Notes under the pieces: generated by a model
Databases searched by the model: none
What the model was told of the DNA's origin: nothing
Seen by the model: only the letters and a program-made list of their open reading frames with translations
DNA from: Clostridia bacterium
Lineage (GTDB): Bacteria; Bacillota; Clostridia; TANB77; CAG-508
Assembly: GCA_900754285.1 (NCBI GenBank)
Contig: CAAECB010000086.1
Coordinates: forward strand, 1 to 21,533
Reading direction: 5' to 3'
DNA length: 21,533 nt
Part shown: one piece after another, positions 7,394 to 13,528 of the stretch
How positions within the stretch are numbered: the first letter of the stretch is position 1
Layout of the letters: every line of letters starts with the position of its first letter
Program-made: the position numbers and the translations under genes

Positions 7394-8701
7394 ATGAAAA
7401 TAAAGAAAAAAGAGGTAGGAATAACACTAATAGCTTTAGTAATTACAGTTATAGTGTTGCTAATATTAGCAGGAGTGACAATAGCAGGCTTAAGTGGAGA
7501 TAACGGAATATTAACCAGAGCAAAGGAAGCAAAAGAAAAAACAGAACAAGCACAAGATAATGAAAGCAGAACTTTGTCAAATATGGAAAATATATTAGAA
7601 AGTTACAAATTTGAAAACATAAATACAGCAGATACAAATCCAGCAGGAGCAATGCCATCTGATGGAACAATATTAGAAAATGATGCAAACAAAGGAATAG
7701 TAATAAAAGATAAAAATGAAAATGAATGGGTATGGATAGAAGTACCAAAAACAACAGTATTTACAGATTTATCAATAGATACGACACAAGAATTAACAGA
7801 ACAAAATTATAATGATATAAAAAACAAATTAGTAACATATGCAGCAACATATAGAAGAGGAAGTGCAACACAAAATGAAAATTGGACAGATGAATGGTAT
7901 GCAAAAGATGGAGAAGTATTAGTAACAGAAAGTACAGCTAATTTAACAGATGTACAAAAAAAATTAACAAATGGATGTGGATTAACATACAACGAATATA
8001 AAATAGAATATCAAAAAATGTTAAAAAGCGTGTACACATACGGAGGATTCTGGATAGGAAGATATGAAGCAGGAATAGAAGGAAGCATAGAAGATGTATC
8101 TAAAGCAAGAATAGCCCACACAGATATAAAAATAGGCAAATCACCAAAAGCAATAAGCCAAAAAGATGCACTACCATATAACTACGTATATTGTAGTGAA
8201 GCGGAAAGTTTAGCCAGAGAAATGAAACCAAATAGTAATTACATAAGTGGCTTAATGTTCGGAATACAATGGGATTTGGTATGCAAATTTTTAGAAGTAA
8301 AAAGTGGATTTAAAATATCAGATATAAATTCAAATAGTAGTAATTGGGGAAATTACAACAACACAGAAAAAGCAATAACAAGTGTAAAGGCAAAACAATC
8401 AACAGATAATGGAATGAACTGGAAATCAATAACAGGAGTCAAACCAGCTAATAGTTCTACTATACTATCATCAGGAGCATCAGAAGAAACAAACAAAATG
8501 AATATATATGATTTAGCAGGGAATGAATGGGAATGGACATTAGAGAAAACTTTAGATAGTAAATATCCTTGTTCTAACAGAGGAGGAAGTTACAATTTAG
8601 AAGGTGTAGGTTATCCAGTTGCTAATCGTAGTAACATTGGTATAGCTGATAGTAGCCAAAATCTTAGTTTTCGAGCAACATTTTATGCTGATTATAAATA
8701 A
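7394..8701 (+). CDS. pseudopilin-anchored protein with FGE/C-type-lectin-like domain and DGR-type variable tail
   Basis: 435 residues. The N-terminus KKKEVG/ITLIALVITVIVLLILAGV is a class III (prepilin) signal: basic leader, Gly9 before the expected cut, then one hydrophobic helix. Ala rather than Glu occupies position +5. A Glu/Lys-rich coil (about 36-70) leads to a formylglycine-generating-enzyme (SUMF1)-like domain. It shows GGFWIGRYEAG (217-227), DLAGNEWEWT (373-382) and RGGSY (396-400), ending in SFRATFYADYK. In gut bacteria this fold often presents the variable region of diversity-generating retroelements. Codons after residue ~391 switch from A-ending to T/C-ending (see the variable-region entry). 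It is probably surface-exposed and ligand-binding, not an enzyme. A clear GGAGG site precedes ATG 7394. It stands alone between terminators. The domain call is by motif. Confidence 0.85.
   Translation: MKIKKKEVGITLIALVITVIVLLILAGVTIAGLSGDNGILTRAKEAKEKTEQAQDNESRTLSNMENILESYKFENINTADTNPAGAMPSDGTILENDANKGIVIKDKNENEWVWIEVPKTTVFTDLSIDTTQELTEQNYNDIKNKLVTYAATYRRGSATQNENWTDEWYAKDGEVLVTESTANLTDVQKKLTNGCGLTYNEYKIEYQKMLKSVYTYGGFWIGRYEAGIEGSIEDVSKARIAHTDIKIGKSPKAISQKDALPYNYVYCSEAESLAREMKPNSNYISGLMFGIQWDLVCKFLEVKSGFKISDINSNSSNWGNYNNTEKAITSVKAKQSTDNGMNWKSITGVKPANSSTILSSGASEETNKMNIYDLAGNEWEWTLEKTLDSKYPCSNRGGSYNLEGVGYPVANRSNIGIADSSQNLSFRATFYADYK
8564..8690 (+). other. candidate DGR variable region (VR)
   Basis: From the codons around YPCSN to the end of the gene, 32 of 45 codons end in T or C, although the gene and its + strand neighbours favour A. 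After RGGSY all three Gly codons are ggt, three of four Ala codons are gct, and cgt, gtt, att and ctt appear. NNT codons are what adenine-specific mutagenesis of AAT/AAC template codons would yield. The protein pattern RGGSYxxxGxxxPxxxRx(12)SFR matches FGE-type DGR target tails as I know them. No template repeat or reverse transcriptase is in the window. Confidence 0.5.
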
Positions 8702-8727
8702 TGCTTTTATTGAATAAATTTGCACAT

Positions 8728-8782
8728 ATGATGGTGTAAAATGTAAAACTAAAAAAGCAGACATATTATACACCATCATTTT
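8728..8782 (+). terminator. hairpin/terminator after the pseudopilin fusion gene
   Basis: ATGATGGTGTA (8728-8738) pairs perfectly with TACACCATCAT (8769-8779), followed by TTTT. Outer AATTTGCA and TTGCAATT sequences extend the stem imperfectly. It lies 27 nt past the stop. A hairpin just downstream of the variable region is also a known feature of DGR targets. Confidence 0.7.
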
Positions 8783-8813
8783 GCAATTAATTCAAAAAAA
8801 TTCAAAAAATTAC

Positions 8814-8842
8814 TTGCAAAAAAAAAATAAATATGCTAATAT
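8814..8842 (+). promoter_or_regulatory. promoter for tRNA-Trp and probably the glyS leader
   Basis: TTGCAA (8814-8819), a 17-nt spacer, then TAATAT (8837-8842) preceded by an extended TGC. It lies 29 nt upstream of the mature tRNA. No terminator separates the tRNA from the glycine T-box. Confidence 0.6.
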
Positions 8843-8871
8843 AAGGAAAGCAAAAGAAAGCAACAAAAAAT

Positions 8872-8946
8872 AGGGGTATAGTGTCAATGGTAGCACATCG
8901 GTCTCCAAAACCGCCTGTGAGGGTTCGAATCCTTCTACCCCTGCCA
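8872..8946 (+). tRNA. tRNA-Trp (anticodon CCA)
   Basis: The acceptor stem AGGGGTA (8872-8878) pairs with TACCCCT (8936-8942), followed by discriminator G and an encoded CCA. The anticodon loop CTCCAAA at 8903-8909 carries CCA at 8905-8907. The T-arm GAGGG-TTCGAAT-CCTTC is canonical with one wobble. The outermost anticodon-stem pair is a T-C mismatch (8898/8914). Confidence 0.95.
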
Positions 8947-8986
8947 ATTAAATACGATTATGATGAAAAAGAAAAAATACTAAAAA

Positions 8987-9167
8987 ATTATGAATAGAGA
9001 GCAAGGAAAAGGTGGAAGCCTTGTCATAAAAAGGTATGGGGAGCTTTGGAGTAATCAAAAACAAATTAAGGAGCTTAAAACAAAAAAGTTTTAAGAATTA
9101 GGGTGGAAACGCGGAATCAAAACTTTCGTCCCTAGCTATATAAGGCTAGGAGTCGGAAGTTTTTTTA
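8987..9167 (+). promoter_or_regulatory. T-box riboswitch (glycine) upstream of glyS
   Basis: A transcriptional T-box leader. ATTAT (8987-8991) pairs with GTAAT (9051-9055) to close Stem I, and AGAG sits on the 5' side of the specifier loop. The triplet before the closing strand is GGA (9048-9050), a glycine codon. The T-box sequence AGGGTGGAAACGCGG (9100-9114) carries UGGA, which would pair with the UCCA end of tRNA-Gly. It departs from the usual GGNACCGCG by an A in place of one C. A terminator hairpin (9122-9136 with 9145-9160) and T-run follow. Uncharged tRNA-Gly would favour antitermination. Confidence 0.92.
9122..9167 (+). terminator. T-box terminator of glyS
   Basis: ACTTTCGTCCCTAGC (9122-9136) pairs with GCTAGGAGTCGGAAGT (9145-9160) with a small bulge, followed by a run of T to 9167. 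Its 5' part competes with the antiterminator that uses the T-box sequence. Confidence 0.85.
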
Positions 9168-9226
9168 TATTTTATGAAATTTCTCCGAACTTTCCTAGAA
9201 TATAAAAAATAACAATCCACAGAAAA
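9165..9226 (-). repeat. dispersed intergenic repeat, partial copy
   Basis: On the minus strand this reads as the right-hand two thirds of the 6324-6402 element: TTTCTGTGGATTGTTATTTT, then a stem around GGAAAGTTCGGAGAAATTTC. The GAAATTTGC hairpin is missing. It lies between the T-box terminator and glyS. Confidence 0.65.
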
Positions 9227-9284
9227 ACAAAAAAGCATTAAACATAAAAATTAAAAAACAAAAAATAAAAAGGAGGAATTTATT

Positions 9285-10667
9285 ATGTTAGAATCAATGG
9301 ACAAACTAGTAAGTTTATGTAAAAGTAGAGGATATATATATCCAGGCTCAGAAATTTATGGGGGATTAGCAAACACATGGGATTATGGACCATTAGGAAA
9401 TGAATTAAAAAACAATATAAAAGCAGCATGGAGAAAAAAATTCATACAAGAGCAACCAAATGTAGTAGGGTTAGATGCAGCAATACTAATGAATCCAGAA
9501 ACATGGGTAGCATCAGGACATGTAGGAGGATTTTCAGACCCATTAATAGACTGCAAAGAATGTAAAACAAGACATAGAGCAGACAAATTAATAGAAGAAT
9601 GGGCACATGAACAAGGAAAAGATATGATAGCAGATGGAATGACAGATAAGCAATTAATAGACTTTATAAACGAAAACAAAATACCATGTCCAAAATGTGG
9701 AAAAACAAACTTTACAGATATACGTAAATTCAATTTAATGTTCAAAACATTCCAAGGAGTAACAGAAGACACAACATCAACAGTATATTTAAGACCAGAA
9801 ACAGCACAAGGAATATTTGTAGACTTTAAAAATGTAATGAGAACATCACGTAAAAAAATCCCTATGGGAATAGCACAAATAGGAAAAGCATTTAGAAACG
9901 AAATAACACCAGGAAACTACATATTCAGAACACGTGAATTTGAACAAATGGAACTAGAATTTTTCTGCAAACCAGGAACAGACTTAGAATGGCACAAATT
10001 CTGGAAAAACTATTGTGAAAATTGGTTATTAGACCTAGGAATGAAAGCAGAAAACATCAGATTAAGAGACCATTCACCAGAAGAATTAGTATTTTATAGC
10101 AAAGCAACAACAGATATAGAATTTGCATTCCCATTTGGATGGGGAGAATTATGGGGAATAGCAGACAGAACAGACTATGATTTAACACAACACATGAATC
10201 ACTCAAAACAAGACTTATCATATCAAGACCCAGAAACAAACGAAAAATATGTACCATATGTAATAGAACCATCATTAGGAGCAGACAGAGTATTACTAGC
10301 ATTTTTATGCAATAGCTATGATGAAGAAGAAATAGCAGAAGGAGACACAAGAGTTGTATTACACTTACATCCAGCACTAGCACCATTTAAAGCAGCAGTA
10401 TTGCCACTATCAAAAAAATTATCAGAAAAAGCTACAGAAGTACACAGAAAATTATCAAAAAGCTTTATGTGTGATTATGATGAAGCAGGAAGCATAGGAA
10501 AACGTTATAGAAGAGAAGATGAAATAGGAACACCATATTGTATAACTGTAGACTTTGACACATTAGAAGACGAATCAGTAACAATCCGTGACCGTGACAC
10601 AATGGAACAAGTCAGAGTAAAAATAGATGAATTAGAAAACTGGATTCAAGAAAAAATAAAATTCTAA
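9285..10667 (+). CDS. glyS: glycyl-tRNA synthetase, dimeric (alpha2) type
   Basis: A class II aminoacyl-tRNA synthetase that charges tRNA-Gly. 460 residues matches the bacterial alpha2 form (also named glyQS); there are no separate alpha and beta genes. The N-terminus GYIYPGSEIYGGLANTWDYG is characteristic. A four-cysteine zinc element is formed by Cys90, Cys93, Cys135 and Cys138. RPETAQGIF (170-178) and the motif 2 region IGKAFRNEITPGNYIFRTRE (199-218) bind ATP and glycine; EPSLGADRVLLAF is motif 3. A C-terminal anticodon-binding domain ends the protein. The ATG at 9285 follows an AAGGAGG site. It is controlled by the glycine T-box. The simple terminator at 10691-10723 ends it. Confidence 0.97.
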   Translation: MLESMDKLVSLCKSRGYIYPGSEIYGGLANTWDYGPLGNELKNNIKAAWRKKFIQEQPNVVGLDAAILMNPETWVASGHVGGFSDPLIDCKECKTRHRADKLIEEWAHEQGKDMIADGMTDKQLIDFINENKIPCPKCGKTNFTDIRKFNLMFKTFQGVTEDTTSTVYLRPETAQGIFVDFKNVMRTSRKKIPMGIAQIGKAFRNEITPGNYIFRTREFEQMELEFFCKPGTDLEWHKFWKNYCENWLLDLGMKAENIRLRDHSPEELVFYSKATTDIEFAFPFGWGELWGIADRTDYDLTQHMNHSKQDLSYQDPETNEKYVPYVIEPSLGADRVLLAFLCNSYDEEEIAEGDTRVVLHLHPALAPFKAAVLPLSKKLSEKATEVHRKLSKSFMCDYDEAGSIGKRYRREDEIGTPYCITVDFDTLEDESVTIRDRDTMEQVRVKIDELENWIQEKIKF

Positions 10668-10690
10668 AAAATATTAGCAATCAATTTATA

Positions 10691-10723
10691 AAAAGGCATT
10701 TCAAAAAAAGTGAAATGCCTTTT
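10691..10723. terminator. bidirectional terminator between glyS and sspH
   Basis: AAAAGGCATTTCA (10691-10703) pairs perfectly with TGAAATGCCTTTT (10711-10723) over 13 bp. A-run and T-run flank both ends, so it can serve convergent transcription from glyS and from the minus-strand gene. Confidence 0.85.
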
Positions 10724-10767
10724 AAAAAGCTTTATATATTAAGAACTCTACGCAAATTCAATAATTG

Positions 10768-10953
10768 TTAGTTATTATACAAGTTTTTCTCATACAAATC
10801 CTCAATATAAACATCTTTTTCCTCAAAATTATCGGTAAAACCAACTTTAGCTAAATGTTGAGTAACACCTTGAATCCAAACAGGTCTATCATCATAAAAA
10901 ATATCACATTTTTCCTTATTATCCAAAATTGAATGTACTCTTTTTAAATCCAT
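10768..10953 (-). CDS. sspH: small acid-soluble spore protein, H type
   Basis: A 61-residue protein that starts MDLKRVHSILDNKEK and continues IFYDDRPVWIQGV, then EKDVYIEDLYEKN. This matches the SspH family: MxxxRAxEIL start, a central PVWIxxV and an Asp/Val-rich end. These proteins are made in the forespore and bind or protect spore components. Start choice: the frame is open further upstream, but those residues are unlike the family, while ATG 10953 begins the conserved part and has a GGGAG site about 10 nt away. T-ending codons are expected for a minus-strand gene in this A-skewed region. It converges with glyS. Confidence 0.8.
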   Translation of the reverse strand: MDLKRVHSILDNKEKCDIFYDDRPVWIQGVTQHLAKVGFTDNFEEKDVYIEDLYEKNLYNN

Positions 10954-11002
10954 ACAAACCACTCTCCCAAAATAATTTCTATATAAAGTATATCCAAAAA
11001 AA

Positions 11003-11032
11003 TAATATTTATAACTAAAATAAAAAATATTC
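11003..11032 (-). promoter_or_regulatory. candidate sigma-G/F promoter of sspH
   Basis: On the minus strand, GAATA (11032-11028), an 18-nt spacer, then AATATTA (11009-11003). This resembles the forespore consensus GHATR-N18-CATWHTA, with one mismatch in the -10. It ends about 50 nt before the ATG. The local AT-richness makes a chance match possible. Confidence 0.35.
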
Positions 11033-11134
11033 GAGCAAAAAGAAGCACAATAAAAAATCAAACATTAAGCATAGTTACATAAGCTATATATGATCAAAAA
11101 TGCTATAATAACATAAACCTATTGTACAGAATAT

Positions 11135-12193
11135 TTATCTTTCAATACTTGATGAATCTCTAGTATTTATTCCACTATCTTGATTTAGATTTTTAACACT
11201 ATCATCTTTTGTTTTTATTGTAATAGGCTTTGATGCTTCAGCTTTAGTTTTTTCTTGCCATTCATTTATTAATGAATTAATTTCAGGATGCTCAGCAATA
11301 ATTCTACTATACTGCTCACTTTGTAATACATCATTTACAATTTGCTCTGGTGTTTTTGTTGAACTATTTACATATAAAGAAGTTAAAAAGGATGTAACTT
11401 TATCATTAAGAGAAGGTATTCTATGTTTTGACTCAATTTGTCCATAATTATCAAATACGAGATCATATTTCATTGTTTTGGCTTCCAATTCTCTTATTTT
11501 AGATATTTTTTTCATTGATTTTTGATCTAATGTAGGTTCAATAATTGAAGCATCCAATTTATCTTTTTCTCTTGCTCCTTTGCTTTTAGACAGATAAGTA
11601 TATTCTTTTGATTGAGTCTTTAAATTAATACCTTTATAATTAACAGGCGTTTTATTATATATCATATTAAATAATTCTTTAGATATTATTTTTTCTGTAC
11701 CAACAAACTTTCCAGTCCTTTCATCAAAAGCATAACTATACGTTGTCACTTCATCATTATTTATTTTATAAACAAACAATCCAACACCTAATAAGGTACT
11801 ATTCTTTATACTCGTATTTATATCATGACATCCAACGTTAAAATTACCATCAAAATTTATTATATTATTAGTTTTTATTCCTCTTTTATCTTCTACACTA
11901 TATCCAATTTCTTGTAATTTTTTAATTATTTTTGGTAAATCTTCCTCTTTACACATGATATCTATGTCACTATTTTGTCTATACAAATCTTGATTAGTTT
12001 GAATTGCAGAAGAAATACCTCCAACAAGATATGCATCAATATCATCTAAATTTCCAAATATCTTTGATAAAGTATCATACGTTTTATGATATTTATCATA
12101 ACTTTGCTTAGAAACATTAGCAATCATAGGAAAATCATTTCTTCTAAATATTTGATTAAATATTCTAATAATAGTATCTCTGATTTTTGACAT
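11135..12193 (-). CDS. nucleotidyltransferase-fold protein of unknown role
   Basis: 352 residues, no signal peptide or membrane segment. Residues 55-78 (YLVGGISSAI, then NSDIDI) hold a Pol-beta-type nucleotidyltransferase signature: Gly58-Gly59 followed by Asp76-x-Asp78. Asp124 in VGCHDIN may be the third metal ligand. REKDKLDASII (208-218) resembles the R-x-KD-xx-D motif found after the catalytic core in the lincosamide/aminoglycoside nucleotidyltransferase and AbiEii-like groups. The C-terminal ~40 residues are polar and probably disordered. No toxin or antitoxin partner is adjacent. It stands alone on the minus strand, divergent from lexA with a 200-nt gap, behind an AGGTGG/GTGAGG site. 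Possible roles include antibiotic or tRNA nucleotidylation; the sequence does not decide. Confidence 0.8.
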   Translation of the reverse strand: MSKIRDTIIRIFNQIFRRNDFPMIANVSKQSYDKYHKTYDTLSKIFGNLDDIDAYLVGGISSAIQTNQDLYRQNSDIDIMCKEEDLPKIIKKLQEIGYSVEDKRGIKTNNIINFDGNFNVGCHDINTSIKNSTLLGVGLFVYKINNDEVTTYSYAFDERTGKFVGTEKIISKELFNMIYNKTPVNYKGINLKTQSKEYTYLSKSKGAREKDKLDASIIEPTLDQKSMKKISKIRELEAKTMKYDLVFDNYGQIESKHRIPSLNDKVTSFLTSLYVNSSTKTPEQIVNDVLQSEQYSRIIAEHPEINSLINEWQEKTKAEASKPITIKTKDDSVKNLNQDSGINTRDSSSIER

Positions 12194-12326
12194 AAAAAAT
12201 TCCTCACCACCTAATTATCACTTAAAATTTTATCATAAAAATTAAATTATAACAATTATTTTAACAAATTATTTCTTGTTATATGACATAAGTTTGACAA
12301 ATCTACTATAAAGATTTAAAAAAATA

Positions 12327-12338
12327 AAACTTTTGTTT
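12327..12338. promoter_or_regulatory. candidate LexA operator
   Basis: AAACTTTTGTTT fits a degenerate form of the Firmicutes LexA box GAAC-N4-GTTC and overlaps the first two bases of the lexA -35. A second symmetric element, TTGTATGATACAA (12352-12364), overlaps the -10. Either could serve autorepression. Confidence 0.35.
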
Positions 12339-12365
12339 GACATTTATTTGTTTGTATGATACAAT
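12337..12365 (+). promoter_or_regulatory. lexA promoter
   Basis: TTGACA (12337-12342), an exact 17-nt spacer, then TACAAT (12360-12365). It ends 28 nt before the lexA ATG. Confidence 0.75.
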
Positions 12366-12393
12366 GTGAAAAAACGAGAATGGAGTGGGGAAA

Positions 12394-13044
12394 ATGCCAA
12401 GAAAAAAAGAAGAATTAAATAAAAGGGAAAAAACAATATTAAAATTTATTGAAAAACAAATAATGACAGATGGATATCCACCATCAGTAAGAGAAATAGG
12501 CCAAGCAGTAGGACTAAGCTCAACAGCAACAGTACATGGATATTTAGAAAGATTAGAAAAAAAAGGATATATAAAAAAGAAAGATAAAAAAGGAAGAACA
12601 TTAAGACTGTTAAAAGGAAGCACAGGAGAAACAAAGAAAACATCAAGCAAAGACTTTTACACACAAAAAGAATTAGTAGAAGTACCAGTAGTAGGAAAGA
12701 TAACAGCAGGAATGCCAATATTAGCAGTAGAAAATGTAACAGACACATTCCCAATCCCAATAGACTTTGTAGGAAATTCAGAATGTTTTATGCTTACAGT
12801 AAGAGGAGAAAGCATGATAGAAGCGGGAATATTAGACGGAGACTACATATTAGTAAAAAAACAAAATAATGCAAACAATGGAGAAATAGTAGTAGCATTA
12901 ATAGAAGATGAAGCAACAGTAAAAACATTTTACAAAGAGAAAGACCACATACGACTACAACCAGAAAATAGTACAATGAATCCAATAATAGTTCCAACAT
13001 GCGAAATTTTAGGAAAAGTAGCAGGAGTATTTAGAAAAATGTAA
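12394..13044 (+). CDS. lexA: LexA SOS repressor
   Basis: A transcriptional repressor of DNA-damage genes that self-cleaves when stimulated by RecA filaments. From ATG 12394 it has 216 residues. The winged helix-turn-helix is at about 1-70, with GYPPSVREIGQAVGLSSTATVHGYLE. The cleavage site Ala105-Gly106 lies in KITAGMP. Ser140 (RGESMIEAG) and Lys177 (DEATVKTF) form the catalytic dyad. The Ala-Ser and Ser-Lys spacings (35 and 37) equal those of E. coli LexA, so the protein should be active. Start choice: GGAG at 12382-12385 is 8 nt before ATG 12394, so the in-frame GTG at 12385 is rejected. It carries its own consensus promoter. Confidence 0.97.
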   Translation: MPRKKEELNKREKTILKFIEKQIMTDGYPPSVREIGQAVGLSSTATVHGYLERLEKKGYIKKKDKKGRTLRLLKGSTGETKKTSSKDFYTQKELVEVPVVGKITAGMPILAVENVTDTFPIPIDFVGNSECFMLTVRGESMIEAGILDGDYILVKKQNNANNGEIVVALIEDEATVKTFYKEKDHIRLQPENSTMNPIIVPTCEILGKVAGVFRKM

Positions 13045-13076
13045 ATAAATTATATTAGAAAACAGGAAATTTTAAC

Positions 13077-13105
13077 TTGTCAAACCATAAAAAATATGAT
13101 AAACT
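13077..13105 (+). promoter_or_regulatory. promoter for the pheST leader
   Basis: TTGTCA (13077-13082), a 17-nt spacer, then TAAACT (13100-13105): five of six and four of six consensus matches. It precedes the T-box leader by about 30 nt. Confidence 0.5.
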
Positions 13106-13139
13106 ATAACAAACAAATTAAAAAGCAAAGTACATTTAT

Positions 13140-13429
13140 GAAAAAATATCAGACAGAGAAAATAGTCAAGGGTGGAAGCTATTAGGTATCATAAATAGAA
13201 AATTCACTTTTTATGTCTTTTTCTGAAATCAAAAAAAGAGAATAGGAAAAAGCGGATAAGTCCGTTAAAGCTGTAAAGAGGTTAGCAAATAAAAAACAAA
13301 TCTGAAAAAATCTTCGATTATTTCAGTAAATTATATAATGCTAATAAAAATAGGTGGTACCGCGAAAAAATCGCCCTATGTAAACAAACTATACTAAAAA
13401 AGTATAAGCAAAGTTTACATAGGGTTTTT
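13140..13429 (+). promoter_or_regulatory. T-box riboswitch (phenylalanine) upstream of pheST
   Basis: The leader shows CAGACAGAG near the 5' base of Stem I and the distal GGGTGGAAGC loop. A TTC phenylalanine codon at 13221-13223 (in CTTTTTCTGA) is the likely specifier. A canonical T-box AATAGGTGGTACCGCG lies at 13349-13364. Its UGGU fits the A73 discriminator expected for tRNA-Phe, in contrast to the UGGA of the glycine leader. The terminator CCCTATGTAAAC/GTTTACATAGGG (13374-13385, 13413-13424) ends in TTTTT. The Stem I boundaries are approximate. Confidence 0.92.
13374..13429 (+). terminator. T-box terminator of pheST
   Basis: A 12-bp perfect stem (13374-13385 with 13413-13424) with an inner TATACT/AGTATA helix, followed by five T. 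It is about 100 nt upstream of pheS. Confidence 0.88.
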
Positions 13430-13528
13430 GAATTGAAAAAAATATTGACGATTACACTAAAAATTAAAAAGTAAGACTTTTAGGTATTACCAAATATAAA
13501 AAATAAAAAAGAAAGGATTGAAGTTCAA

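Noticed and set aside
7394..8701. Active formylglycine-generating or sulfoxide-synthase enzyme.
   Set aside because: Only the fold motifs are visible; the paired catalytic cysteines of FGE are not. The anchor and variable tail favour ligand binding.
8702..8871. Template repeat or accessory gene of a DGR just downstream of the variable region.
   Set aside because: Apart from the hairpin and the tRNA promoter I found no sequence resembling 8575-8690 and no ORF; the window contains no reverse transcriptase.
11135..12193. Horizontal transfer of the nucleotidyltransferase gene, suggested by T-ending codons unlike the + strand neighbours.
   Set aside because: The adjacent minus-strand sspH, a normal lineage gene, uses the same T-ending codons. 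Strand skew explains both.
13445..13473. A promoter between the phenylalanine T-box and pheS starting at TTGACG (13445-13450).
   Set aside because: The sequence at 17-nt spacing is AAAGTA, not a -10, and a promoter after the T-box terminator would bypass control.
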